A stretch of 64,000 nt of DNA from Melieria omissa. Taxonomy: Eukaryota; Arthropoda; Insecta; Diptera; Ulidiidae. Position 1 is the stretch's first letter; every line of letters starts with the position of its first letter. The notes under the pieces were generated by a model. The model was given only the letters and a program-made list of their open reading frames with translations, ran no database searches and was not told where the DNA came from. Below are positions 22,701-34,104 of the stretch, piece by piece. The stretch is from the NCBI GenBank assembly GCA_963971225.1, contig OZ020267.1:55800570-55864569 (forward strand). Direction: 5' to 3'. A program made the translations under genes and the position numbers.

Positions 22701-25700
22701 AATGACAGAGAGAATAGAGAACAAGAAGAGATCATTAAATGAGTGAAAGTGGCAGCAAATTGCGATCACAGATTGAGTTCAATCTGATACAGAAAGTCAT
22801 ATTGTGTCTTTGTAAAGTAATATGTTGTAATGTAATGTAGAAATGTGTGTTTAAGACAGTTTGATACATAAATGAATCCTAGGAGGGCTCTTATATAGTC
22901 AATCGAAAGCCAGTTTAAGACAGTTTGATTCCTAAATGAATCCTACGTCTCGTATATAGTCAATCGATAGCCAATTTAAGACAGTTTGATTCGTGAATGA
23001 ATCCTAGAAGGACTCTTATATAGTCAATCGAGAGTCAGTTTACAACACGTTGATTCATGAATGAATCCTCAAATGACTCTTATATAATAAATCGAGATCC
23101 AATTCAAGACAGTTTGATTCATGAAATAAATCCTAGCACGTCTCTCATATAGTCAACCGAGAGCCAATTAGCCAATTTAAGAAAATTTTATTCATGAAAT
23201 AAATCCTAGCAAGTCTTTTATATAGTCGATTGAGATCCAATTTAAGATAGTTTGATTCAAGAAATAAATCCCAGCAGGTCTCTCATATAGTCAATCGAGA
23301 GCCAATTTAAGACAATTTGCTTCGTGAATGAATCCTAGCAGGACTCTTATACATTCTTGTATAGTTTGATTCATGGAATAAATCCCAGCAGGTCTCTCAT
23401 ATAGTCAATCGAGAGCCAATTTAAGACAATTTGATTCATGAAATAAAATAGCTCTAAGATCACCAAAGAAGTTGAAGAATGATGAATCTGGATGTTGCAT
23501 TTCCGTCTAGAAAGTTGTGAGCAGTGGATAATTCCAGAGGCCCACTTTATATTTTATTGGCCAGCTGCCCCAGTTATATAGTATGCTTCATTTCTGGAGT
23601 TACTTATGAAGTTATGTAATAGAGATTTGATACGATTTTCTCCTCTAATTCTGACTAAGAACCAGTTGGTATTGTAATTCTTTGTAGGAAGTTGTTTCCA
23701 ACTTGAGGGAAAAATTTGTAGTTTTTCTTTATGATTTGGAATAAACAAATCATAAACTTTTTCAAATACTCAAAAACTAACTAATAAATTCTTAAGCTCA
23801 TGAATCTCATTGCTATTTTGAATTTCATGCTAATATGGGTTTGCTTTTCTGTCAGTGTACAATTTATCAAACATTCATACAAGACCATACAAGACATTTC
23901 ATTTACTCGAACTCTTTCGAAATAAACTAACATGAGATTATTCTCCTCTCTATTCCGCTCTCAATCAAAAGAAAAGAAGACAAAACATGCCTGGAGGACA
24001 CGCCGACCGTGTACATTAAGAATCTCAACACAAAGTTGCCCGGCGAAATCTACTCGCTGGATCATCAGTGCCAGCTGATACATGGCAATCAGTCCAAGTA
24101 CTGTTACATCGAGGGCGAATGCAAGCGGCTGTGGTGCAAGGCGGACAGCAGCGGCAGCGACTGTCGCTCGAGCAATCTGCCCTGGGCGGACGGCACGCCG
24201 TGCCATCACAATCGCTACTGGTGCCAGAAGGGCGAGTGTGTGCCGCGCGAGGGCAACACGCTGCAGGTGGTGCACGGCGGCTGGGGCCCCTGGAGCCAGT
24301 TCACACCGTGCAGCCTCACCTGCGGCGGCGGCGTGCAGGAGTCGCAGCGCGAATGCAACAGTCCGCTGCCGAAGAACGGCGGCAAGTATTGCGCGGGCAG
24401 TCGCAAGAAGTATCGATCGTGCAATACGCACAGCTGTCCGCCGGGCTCGCTGGACTCGCGCGAGCAGCAGTGCTACGACATGAACGGACGCAATTTCGAA
24501 AGCAAAGGCATTCATCGCTCGGCCAAGTGGATACCGAAATATGGCTGTAAGTGGCTGCCCACTGATTTGGTTGTGTGGTTTTTTCAATTCTTGTTCTTCT
24601 TCCGCAGTGTCGGCCGAGTACAAGTGCAAGCTGTACTGTCGCCTGGAAGACAACAGCGCCTATTTTCAGCTGTCGGACAAGGTGAAAGACGGCACCACAT
24701 GCTCGTTCGACAGCTTCGACAAGTGTGTCAATGGCATTTGCCGGCCGGCGGGCTGCGACAATGAGCTCAATTCCCTCGCAAAATTAGGTAAACACACACA
24801 ACTGGCACCGACTGACCAGGTGCCGCCTGATTCATTCGTCTCGTTTTGGTTTTCGTACATCTGACTGCCTAAAAATATTACTAAAACACATTTTTCCGTT
24901 TCATTTCGCGTTTCATTTCAATGATGCAATCCGCTCGTCGGTGTGCGAACGTGTGCGCAGACAAGTGCGGCGTATGTGAGGGACGCAACGATACGTGTCA
25001 GGAGCATACCGGCAACTTTTACGTGTCCGATCTCTACAAGTCGAAGAGCGAGTCATTCTACTATTATGTGACAACGATACCAAAAGGTAAATTGACTGTT
25101 GCCTACAAGTATTTTAATGTTTATTTTATGTTGTGCGACGTTTAATCGCTCAAAGTGGACATAGTTGGAAAATATTTGGGTTAGTTGTGCAGTGACTGCA
25201 GTCAGAGTTGGGCAACAGTGCGAGCATTGTCTACATTGAGGTGCAAGTTGTGTAAAGAAAGCACTGGTGACTAAAAACTTTTATAAAATTTCTATGTATA
25301 AAACTCGTGTGCAGACTAACTGGTTGACTGATTCATCACCTCCCAGCCAAATCGCTGAAGCTGCGAACATGAAATTTTATTTATTTATTATTATTTTTTT
25401 AGCTAATGAACAAATGTCCTTACTGACAATAGGAAATATTAGTGTCCGACCGAAACCACGTTTTTGGACCGAAACCGAAACCGAGTTTCGGTTTTTTTTT
25501 AATATTCGGCCGAAACCGAAACCGAAACTTTCTAGTTGAAAAAAAATCAACACATCAAGCATAAAAATCACAATTCTACAACAATCGAATTTTACTTTAA
25601 GTAAATAAAAAACAAACAAACAAAACATAAATAAATACTTATTAATAAAAACAATTAATTCATTTTTGAAGAACATAAAATGCCCAATAAAATGGAAAAA

Positions 25701-28700
25701 ATATTCCAGAAAGTTTCGGTTTCGGCCCTTTTTTGGCCGAAACAAACCGAAACCAAAACCACTTAATTGGGCCGAAACCGAAACCGAATATTCGGTCGGA
25801 CACCAGGACGGGATTTTTTTTAATTCGGGGTCTAAAAGGGCAAAACATGGGTTAAGGTGTTGTATTTAATGAGTCTGTTAATGGGCCTATTGATTTCAAA
25901 TTAAGAGAAAACACTTAAAAATAAAATCATTCGACACGTTTTTATTTATTTTTTTTAATTAAACGGGGTTAGCGATGGGTTAAGGTTAGACTACGAAAAA
26001 ACCATGAACCGATTTGACTATTGACATTAAATTTGGTGAAAACACTTGAAATCAAAAATAATTCGACACGTGTTTCTCAATTTCTTGAAAATCAGAACTT
26101 AAAAGGGTCAATCAAGGGTTAAAAGTTTGTATGAAGAAACATAACTTTTTACGCCTTTTGACTACAAACTAGGTGAAAGTACTTCAAATGTGGAATAATT
26201 CGATACGAGTTTTTTATTTTTTTGAAAATCAAAATCTGACGGGGTCAACGATGTGTTAAGAGTTTATGTAGAAACAAGATTTTATGGACCTCTTGACTTC
26301 AAACTTGGTGAATGTACTCTTGGTGAGAAATAATTTGACATCAGTTGTTTTATTTTTTCGATAATAAAAATCTAACGAGTCAACGATGGGTTCTGACGGG
26401 GTCAACGATGGGTTAAGAGTTTATGTAGAAACAAGATTTTATGGACCTTTTGACTTCAAACTTGGTGAATGTACTCTTGGTGAGAAATAATTTGACATCA
26501 GTTGTTTTATTTTTTCGATAATAAAAATCTAACAAGTCAACGATGGGTTAAGAGTTTATATAGGAGAAACTTGACTGAATGCACCAATTGACTTAAAATG
26601 TGGTGAAAACACTTCAAATGGGAAATAATTGGATAAGTATTTGTTCATAAAAATCTTACGGGCTAAACAAAGGGTTAAGAATAGCTTGGTTTTTTGGCCC
26701 CATTGACTTCAAACTTGCGTGCAAAGCCTCGGTTGACTAAAGTCAAAAATTATTAAATGTATTACAACAGTTATTATTTTTATTTGTAACGATAGAATTT
26801 TTAATTTTTCAGTTCCTTAAATATTAATTAAAATCAAATTATGATTCTTGATTGCGACTTAATTAAAAAAAAATTAAAAAAGTAGTTTTTAAATTGATTT
26901 TTAATTGCACTTAAATGAGTTTAATTTAAACATATTTTTACTACCATCAATTAATGTTGTCGCTTCTTCTCAGTTTATTGTCATCAATTGGACAATTCGA
27001 CTTGAGCCATTTTATTCAAACCTTACTTGTCCATTCACTCCATGAATTCCAACTAATTATTGATTACTAAATTACTGCCTAATTTTATAAATTCTTACAT
27101 CCAATTATCACTTGTTGACAATTGAGTTATTTTTCATGCAATGTGATGTAATTTTTATTGCCAACTTTGATTGCAATTTCCACTAACGCCACTCAAGCAT
27201 TAACTGATTAAATGAAGTGAGCATTTCGGAATTTTAATTATAATTGCACTCAGGCTTGAGGAGCCCGACAGGGGTTGCAGTGTGGCCAGGGACGTGCCCC
27301 GGCCGAATGTGTACACTTGACAATTAATTGCGGGCCACTTGAATGCACGGCTGCTCGGCCGCTAATGTGCGCGTGTTAATGGGCCATAAGCGGCGCAGCT
27401 TGTGCTACACATTTATTAGAGGTTTTTCGGATGTTTGACATCGGACATTAAATTACGTTATGGCACTTCGCTGCTGTGCCCACAATTCTAGCAGTCGCAC
27501 CAATATTTGCGCCGTGATGACAACAACCAAATCAAAATCAATTTGCAACGCTACCAGCTAAGCACAAATGTGAATTACCCATAAAAAGCCACAACAATTT
27601 TTATAGCCTTTTAGAAATTTTTTTAAAATATTTTTTTTTATATTTTCAATATTTTTTTGCAATTATTGTTTTGGCTTAACTCGTTGCATATTTCATTGGC
27701 TAATTAATCGATGCGCACAACAAACAACATTACACAACACAACAAACCGTATTCCACGCACATGCACACATCTCAACGTTTGTACGTTTGTCCATTTATA
27801 ATTAGTTGAACGCGTGAACGCCATAAATTAGCCGTCGCGCCCGCCGCCTGTGGCAGAGTGCCGGCAGTTGCGCCTCGCGATTTGATTTTTTGCTTGCGGC
27901 TCGCTCATCATTGCTGCTGGCATTAATTTATACAAAAGTCTCGCCACCGCACCACTCCCCCTTGCACTGTCGCCGGGGTTAATGGACTGGGAGCGCGCGC
28001 GCGTCAATCAGCCGCACCGATCAGGCGCCACTGCGGTGTAAACTTGCACAGCTCAGCTTCAGCTGCGGCCCAGGCCGGGGCCGGGGCGCCATACAAGTTT
28101 GACAGTTGGGTCGATTGACAGCTCATTGACAATTTGCCGTTGATTAGCTGAGACTGTGTTATCATCAGCTGTTACACCGCATACAAATGCGCTAGAAAAA
28201 TGCCAATTCTATCTTTGAATGCGATAATCTTTGCATCGAAGCCAATAAAAAACAAAAACAAAAACACACAATTGTTCAGAAGTCACGTCCAATAATTAAG
28301 TGTTGGCTACTCGATGTTGTTATTTTTATTATTGTTGTCATTGTTTTGTTGTGCTGTGTGGCACACAAACGCACATGTGCCTCACTGCTTGGAAAATACC
28401 CGCAAATTGAAGTTCAATGGCACAGTTAATGAAGAAAAGTCAAGTCTGAGTGACTTTTGAAGGAAATTATGTTTCGGCTAATTTAAATTATTTTTTATTA
28501 GTTATTAGAAATATTGCTTTCATTTTGTTATTTATTTTGAAATAGTAGGGACGACTAATATTGATTGTTTTTAATGATTTAAAATTTTTAATTTCTTCTG
28601 CCCAATTAGTCAGATTTTCAAATCTCATCAAAAGTAACATTTCCTAACAAAATATTGATGTCGATATTAGTTGTGTTTCGCAAAAAACTGATCATGAGCT

Positions 28701-31700
28701 CCGCACGTTCTAAAACAATACCCAAAGTCAAAAAAATAACACTGATGTATTTGTGGTAGCGGATTTCACAATTGTTACCCATGGTACACTTTTTTGTTGA
28801 AAATTTTTTCGAAAATTAAAATCTGGCGGGGTCAACAAGAAGTTAAGAATTTGTATGAGGAAACATGATTTAATGGGCCGATTGACTTTAAAAATATTAA
28901 AAACAAAAAAAAAAAAAAAACAAAAAAATATTAAAATAAAATAAAATAAAATAAAATAAAATAAAATAAAATAAAATAAAATAAAATAAAATAAAATAAA
29001 ATAAAATAAAATAAAATAAAATAAAATAAAATAAAATAAAATAAAATAAAATAAAATAAAATAAAATAAAATAAAACAAAATAAAATAAAATAAAATAAA
29101 ATAAAATAAAATAAAATAAAATAAAATAAAATAAAATAAAATAAAATAAAATAAAATAAAACAAAAAATAAATAAAATAAAATAAAATAAAATAAAATAA
29201 AATAAAATAAAAAATAAAACAAAAACATAATTAAAATACAATAAAATAAAATAAAATAAAATAAAATAAAATAAAATAAAATAAAATAAAATAAAATAAA
29301 ATAAAATAAAATAAAATAAAATAAAATAAAATAAAATAAAATAAAATAAAATAAAGTAAAATAAAATAAAATAAAATAAAATAAAATAAAATAAAATAAA
29401 ATAAAATAAAATAAATTCAAATATAAAATAAAATAAACAAAAATACAATAAAACAAAATAAAATAAAATAAAATAAAATAAAATAAAATAAAATAAAATA
29501 AAATAAAATAAAATAAAATAAAATAAAATAAAATAAAATAAAATAAAATAAAATAAAATAAAATAAAATAAAATAAAATAAAATAAAATAAAATAAAATA
29601 AAATAAAATAAAATAAACTAAATAAAATAAAATAAAATAGAATAAAATAAAATAAAATAAAATAAAATAAAATAAAATAAAATAAAATAAAATAAAACAA
29701 GTATTTTTCATCAAAATTTGACGGTGTCAGCAAAGGCTTAAGGGATGCTTGATTTATTGGGTACATTGACTTCAGACTTGGGGAAAGTACTAAAAGTCGG
29801 TGATAGTTCGAAAATCAACATCAGATGAGGTAAAGGTTTGTCAGAAGTTTATGCGATTTCATTCCATAAAAATATTATGTCAAAAAAGGCTTCACTTTAT
29901 AGACTTTTGTTTCGCGAAAAGATTTCAAAACTGAATGAAAATTATTTGTTTTTTTTAATTTGCTGCCAAACAATCGTCCAGCAGATACACTAACTTCCCA
30001 CATATTCAACACTTGCAGGTGCCTCGAACATTGTCATCACCCAGCCCGGCTACCATGACGAAAACTACATTGTGCTGCGCGACGACGAGCGCAACTCGCT
30101 GCTCAACGGCAATCAGGTGATCAGCACGTATCGCAACATCAAATTCTACGCCGGTGTCACGTTCGAGTACAATGGCGCCAACAACACTGTTGAACGCGTC
30201 AACACCACCTTCTCGCGCAAACTGAAGCGCGATCTGATTGTGGAGGTGAGCGGGCTGCAGCTGCACCCATTTTGCATTGAACTGCCTTGCTTAATTGAAT
30301 CCTCGTGTCTTCTTGCGCAGATAATATCGTTCAGCACGAATGCACCAAAGGACAACGACTCGCTGCTGGTCACCTACACCTACACCATGGACCGGCCGGT
30401 CTACATGGAGCCGGAAGTGGAGATCTACAATTGGGAAATGCAGCCGTGGAGCAATTGCGACGCACTGTGCCAGGGCGGCTCACATCGACTGCCGGTGTGC
30501 GTGAGCACCACCAAAGCGCTCAAAGTGGCGCCGCAATTCTGCGATGAGGCTGCCAAGCCACCAACCGAGTACCGTCGCTGCAATCTGGACTGTATGCTCT
30601 CGTAAGTCACATTCGCAACTTACGATACCAACTGTCAAATGCTCATTGAAATGTTTTACTTTGTCCTTGCAGCTTGAATGTGTCCAGCATTTCGGAGTGT
30701 TCGGCATCGTGCGGCATGTGGGGCACACGCGAGAAGACCTACTACTGCATTCAGACCTTCCCCGACATGGGCCGTTCGAATATTGTCGATCTGTCGTATT
30801 GCAAGTCAAAGTTCGAGTTCAATGTGCATGAGCAGTGCCGCGAGGGCTGCTGGGACTACACCGAGTGGTCACCGGTAAGTGTTGGGAATGGTCACAAAGT
30901 GACAATGATTTCATGGTCTTTTCATTGCTTGCAGTGTTCGAAATCGTGTGGTACCGGCACACAGTCGCGTGGCGTTGCTTGCTTCCTGAATCAGACGCGC
31001 GTCAGCGATGGGCTCTGCAATCCGCGAAAGAAGAGTTTGAAGGATACGCTGCGAGCCTGCAAGCCGGAACCGTGTCGCTCTTATGAAGAAAACAATGTGC
31101 GTAGTGTGCCTCAGATGGACATTTCGTCATATTAACTTAGTTTCAGAAGTTTTTGTCTATAACTTTGACTATACATATATGTTCTCTATGGATTAGTTTA
31201 TTTATGATAATTGAGGACATTTCATGATTTCTTCTTTCAGATATCTTCGAGATCGATTGCGAATTACTGGATGACCAGCGATTGGGGCGAATGTGATGAC
31301 AATTGCGAAAAGAATCGTACGGTGTCGTGTCGTAGTCCACACGGTTATGGCTGTCCAGCTGATCGACGGCCGCTATCGAAGCGAAAATGCTGTAACATTA
31401 AATATGTTTCGAACTGGTCAAATGTAAGCAAAGTATTATTCACAATACAATTAAATAACTATTGGAATCCCTAAAATATAATTACGATCGGTTGATCTGT
31501 AAAAGAAATCGGAGATCCAATTCAGCATTGGAAGATCAATTTCAGCATTGAATGAGATCTCAGACTGAAAGATATCAAATCTAACATTTAATAAGATCTC
31601 AGACTGAAAAAGATCAAGTTTCATATTTAATGAACATTATGAACAAACATATAGAACCGATCTCTATCGATTTGATAAAACTCCAAACATATATTTCCCT

Positions 31701-32970
31701 TCAGTTTTCCTTATATTCAATCTGTACTGTTTCTAAACAACACTTTGTCTGGCTCTTGTTTTTCGTTTAGTGTTCGGTGGAGTGCGGCATGGGTCAGCGA
31801 CGCAAGGAATTGCACTGTGCGCGCGTCTACAAGCCAGAAATCAAGGGAGCTCCACGCAGGCGTGTGATCATCGATCCCTCCTACTGTCGAAACTTGCGCA
31901 AGCCGACGCCGAAGCGCACCCAGAAGCCGTGCAAGGTCAGCTGCAAGTGGTCCACCTCGGACTGGACCCAGTGTCCGGCCGACTGTAGCGACGAGTACCA
32001 GTCGCGTTCCGTCTACTGCGAGTCGGTGCTGGGCAATCCGATTGCCTATCGCTACTGCGACACCACCAAGAAGCCGCCGTCGAAGAAAATCTGCAACAAT
32101 TGCGTGCGCCGAGAATCGAAAATCATTTCGTCGGTAAGTGATCACAGCACTTCAAGCAATAACACCAACTCACATTCCTTCCACACCTGCAGTGCAATTG
32201 CGAGGGCTACCGACGTCGACGCATCATCTGCTACGATTCGACGCGTCGCCGCATCATCTGCCCGACCAAGGAGCACGTGATCAAGGAGAAGTGCCAGCCG
32301 CCGCGCGACTGTCTGCCGCAGTCGTGCGAGGACGTGCGCCGACTGCACCAGTACTACCAGGATCGCGAGTACACGGTGTACGTGCGATCGCGCCCGAAGA
32401 AGATCTACTGCCACAACATGAGCGGCGCGCCCAAGGAGTACGTGACGCTCAACCCCACCGAGAACTACTCCATCTACTACGACTACAAGACGTCCGATCC
32501 GGACAAGTGTCCGCCCGACTCGCGGCGCAACGAGTATCGCGACAACAGCACCAGCTCGGGACGCACCAACTTCCGCAAGATACGTGTCAACATGGCCGAC
32601 ATGCGCGTGATCGTCAACGACTTTACGTTCGCGGACACGATCGGAACGCCGCAGACGTACGGCTCGGCCGGCGATTGTTACAATCGCAACACGCAGTGTC
32701 CGCAGGGCGACTTCTCCATCAATCTGGAGCACACCGGCTTTCTAATACGACTCGGCGCGAAATGGGATCGCCTGGGCAGCAGTGTGATCATGAAGGTGTC
32801 CAAGTCGGTGAGTAAGGCGCCAAGTCGGCGAGTCAGTTGAATGTTTTTCAAATTTATAGTTAAATTTGCCTTTGCAGTTCGAGACGGCGAGGTTGTCGCG
32901 TCGCGCCATCTGCGGCGGCTATTGCGGACGATGTCACATCTCAAACAGCGGCCTTTACCTGGACGTCTGA
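18995..32970 (+). CDS. AdamTS-A: ADAMTS metalloprotease with GON domain (AdamTS-A/GON-1 type), 19 exons
   Basis: Secreted zinc endopeptidase of the extracellular matrix. Fly AdamTS-A and worm GON-1 act on basement membrane in cell migration and tissue shape. Joined exons: 18995-19265, 19353-19505, 19578-19732, 21017-21151, 21506-21905, 22138-22225, 22291-22437, 22513-22668, 23972-24546, 24608-24787, 24961-25086, 30019-30245, 30321-30601, 30673-30874, 30935-31096, 31241-31423, 31771-32133, 32193-32807, 32878-32970. All junctions are GT-AG, phases agree, and the sum is 4512 nt (1503 aa). Order: signal/anchor segment, prodomain, furin site RKKR (300-303), metalloprotease with HELGHILNMPHDD (445-457), disintegrin-like, central TSP1 (about 602), Cys-rich, spacer, about six TSP1 modules, GON domain (about 1311-1503). 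The exon is open upstream to its acceptor at 18941, so an extra N-terminal coding exon is possible; I chose Met 18995 because a hydrophobic segment follows it. Confidence 0.93.
19899..20133. mobile_element. piggyBac-type MITE, 235 bp, in AdamTS-A intron 3
   Basis: TTAA at 19895-19898 and 20134-20137 flanks the element. The termini are CCCTTTCGGGACGGAG and, inverted, CCCTTTCGGGACTACTG; the first 12 bases are identical. It has no transposase and must have been moved by a piggyBac-like enzyme encoded elsewhere. Confidence 0.85.
20682..20841. mobile_element. hAT-type MITE, 160 bp, in AdamTS-A intron 3
   Basis: The left end reads CAGTGGCGGATCCAG and the inverted right end CAGGTGCGGATCTAG. It is flanked by GTTTGGAA on the left and GTTTGTAA on the right, an 8-bp target duplication with one mismatch, as expected for hAT transposons. 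CAGTGGCGGATC termini are common among animal hAT non-autonomous elements. A run of C at 20720-20728 lies inside. Confidence 0.82.
21017..22668 (+). CDS. AdamTS-A: AdamTS-A exons 4-8: late prodomain and catalytic domain
   Basis: Exon 4 ends [27 protein letters not shown], split here as [13 protein letters not shown] and [14 protein letters not shown], the conserved prodomain core. Exon 5 carries the furin-type site LLRKKR followed by [17 protein letters not shown], the start of the mature protease. Exon 6 gives [12 protein letters not shown]. Exons 7 and 8 give the zinc site: HELGH plus LNMPHDD supplies three His ligands and the catalytic Glu446. Met480 in SSIMGDD is the likely Met-turn residue. 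All catalytic residues are present, so an active protease is expected. Introns here are 21152-21505, 21906-22137, 22226-22290 and 22438-22512. Confidence 0.9.
22850..23450. repeat. Minisatellite, about 62-bp period, in AdamTS-A intron 8
   Basis: About nine imperfect units occur, each with TTTAAGACAGTTTGATTC, then ATGAATGAATCCTAGCAGG, then a block like CTCTTATATAGTCAATCGAG and AGCCAA. Starts near 22850, 22912 and 22974 show the period. It accounts for nearly half of the 1303-bp intron. Confidence 0.88.
23972..25086 (+). CDS. AdamTS-A: AdamTS-A exons 9-11: disintegrin-like, central TSP1, Cys-rich
   Basis: Exon 9 starts at 23972, the only nearby AG that keeps phase with exon 8 (EFLE then KEDKTCLED). 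It encodes the disintegrin-like module, followed by the canonical TSP1 [19 protein letters not shown]. Exon 10 encodes [10 protein letters not shown] and [16 protein letters not shown], and exon 11 [13 protein letters not shown], the Cys-rich signature ending at the spacer. Introns 9 and 10 are 61 and 173 bp; the next intron (25087-30018) is 4.9 kb. The exons are GC-rich at third positions, in sharp contrast to the AT-rich introns. Confidence 0.9.
25442..25803. mobile_element. MITE of 362 bp with GTGTCCGACCGAA termini, in AdamTS-A intron 11
   Basis: Perfect 13-bp inverted termini GTGTCCGACCGAA occur at 25442-25454 and, inverted, 25791-25803. Inside each end, CCGAAACCGAAACCGAA is iterated and pairs with TTTCGGTTTCGG on the opposite arm. 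The element could therefore fold into a long hairpin. No clear target duplication is visible, so the superfamily is not assigned. Confidence 0.75.
26780..28780. other. Unique, partly GC-rich DNA inside AdamTS-A intron 11
   Basis: In contrast to the repeats around it, 27240-28180 is complex sequence of mixed composition, with CAGCTG E-box-like strings near 28063 and 28158 and several TTAATTA-type homeodomain-like sites. It does not code. Large first and internal introns of fly developmental genes often hold enhancers, so this is a reasonable place to look for one. This is inference only. Confidence 0.35.
28932..29697. repeat. (TAAAA)n array, about 0.77 kb, in AdamTS-A intron 11
   Basis: Almost pure TAAAA on the plus strand, with interruptions near 29160, 29210-29235 and 29415-29455. 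It is preceded by an A-run at 28907-28920. Because 5 and 3 are coprime, the minus strand is open in several frames and gives meaningless FYFIL-repeat products of up to 328 residues. Confidence 0.98.
30019..32133 (+). CDS. AdamTS-A: AdamTS-A exons 12-17: spacer and C-terminal TSP1 modules
   Basis: Exon 12 and the start of exon 13 encode the Cys-free spacer ([20 protein letters not shown] onward). TSP1-like modules then follow: [64 protein letters not shown] and [13 protein letters not shown]. Several lack one tryptophan of the usual WxxWxxW ladder. The introns between exons 14-15 and 16-17 interrupt modules at the same place, just before the first Cys of CSxxCG, both in phase 0. Introns are short (60-347 bp). 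Confidence 0.88.
32193..32970 (+). CDS. AdamTS-A: AdamTS-A exons 18-19: GON domain and C terminus
   Basis: The GON domain, named after C. elegans GON-1, is found only in a small ADAMTS subgroup (GON-1, AdamTS-A, vertebrate ADAMTS9 and 20). Here it begins [20 protein letters not shown]. It continues through [40 protein letters not shown] and FLIRLGAKW. Exon 19 gives [20 protein letters not shown] and a TGA at 32968-32970. Its length of about 193 residues is close to the usual 200, so the C terminus appears complete. Confidence 0.92.
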
Positions 32971-34060
32971 TCGTAGCCGGCTGGTGCTCGTAGTGCAACA
33001 GTCAGACGGTGCTACAACATTGCGATGCGACGGCGTGCGATCGCTGTGGCGTGAAATTTGAGCGCGTTCTCCCATTGTCAAACAGGAGAATGTAACTTGT
33101 GCATTTACAGCTAGAAACCAAGTTCGGAATGGAGAAACGCTACAGAAGGCCGGAACTTGGCGGGCAGGCGAGCAGGCGAGCAGACAGACAGGCAGGCAAG
33201 CGGACAGACAGAGTAGCAGCAGCAGCCGAACATAGCGAGTGCCATATAGCGTTGGTGTGTCCAACCGATTCACTGAATGGCAGCATTAGATTAACCACTA
33301 CAACAACTACAACAACATTAACTACAACAACTACAAGGAACACAGAAATAGTAACATTTTCCGCAGATCGAATGCAGTAAAGCAGCATTGTTTTTTTTTC
33401 GAACGATTTCGAACGGCACACGGCACGACAGGAAATGTCGCGAACGTCAGGAACGCTGTGATAATGTTTGCGCAAGCGCCAGCCAGCCACGCGCACACAT
33501 GCGTACGTTTGTGTGTGTGCTCCAGCCAGTCAAGCGGCAGAGCATCGCCAAGCTGGCAGTGGGCCTGCGCTTGCAATGCTTTTCAAACTGTCAGCTACCA
33601 TGTCAGCTACTCCCACTCCACTCCTACACCCTCCATAACATATATTTACAAATATATATATACTTATATACACACACACTCACACACACCCCAATGACTT
33701 CTACCATCTCCCAAATAACAACAACAACTACAAAAAAAACAACAAGTATAAAGTTGAATTTTCTCAACTTTTATTATTACCCTTACTATGATTATTGTAA
33801 TTGTAATTAAAACGTATGTATGTATGTATGTATAGACGTAGTGTTTATTGTATTGTACCTTGGATTACGTACAGATTAAAAGTACATACTATATAGTCAG
33901 TTTATTTAAGAGATGAGAAGTGCAAAAACTATGAAAAAAAACACACACAAAAATCGCACACAAATTAAAAAAGCACAAAAACAAAAACAAAGGCAAAAAC
34001 AAAAGCAGTTTATTTTTGTAATAACAAAATAAATAGTATTACAATTTATATACAAGATTC
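32971..34060 (+). other. AdamTS-A: AdamTS-A 3' UTR (probable)
   Basis: From the TGA the sequence runs through CAG, CAA and ACA-type simple stretches (33180-33330, 33650-33740). AATAAA occurs at 34028-34033 and again at 34099-34104, giving a 3' UTR of about 1.1 kb. The exact poly(A) site cannot be set from sequence alone. Confidence 0.5.
34028..34033 (+). terminator. Poly(A) signal candidate for AdamTS-A
   Basis: First AATAAA after the stop codon that is followed by AT-rich DNA. A second lies at 34099. AT-richness makes chance matches likely. Confidence 0.4.
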
Positions 34061-34104
34061 TATATAAATCGCCAATTAATACTAATTAAAAAAAAATGAA
34101 TAAA

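Larger units (their letters stand above)
25870..29870. repeat. Degenerate minisatellite in AdamTS-A intron 11, split by unique DNA and a (TAAAA)n array
   Basis: Units carry AAAATCTAACGGGGTCAACG, then ATGGGTTAAGAGTTTATGTA, GAAACAAGATTTTATGGACC and a TTGACTTCAAACTTGGTGAA block. They fill 25870-26740 with a period near 110-130 bp; one segment of about 140 bp is duplicated almost exactly around 26280-26530. The same unit reappears at 28800-28890 and 29700-29860, directly on both sides of the pentanucleotide array. So the array sits within this family. About 2 kb of unrelated DNA (26750-28790) lies between. Confidence 0.78.

Noticed and set aside
23961..24653. 230-codon minus-strand frame
   Set aside because: Antisense shadow of AdamTS-A exon 9; Ala/Arg-rich with no motif.
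28728..29766. Long minus-strand frames of 289-328 codons with [10 protein letters not shown] repeats
   Set aside because: They are translations of a (TAAAA)n array. A period-5 repeat without stops stays open in all frames, so length is no evidence for a gene.
32142..32732. 196-codon minus-strand frame and a 225-codon plus-strand alternate frame over the GON exon
   Set aside because: Shadows of the GC-rich GON-domain exon, whose proper frame continues exon 17 in phase and matches the domain.
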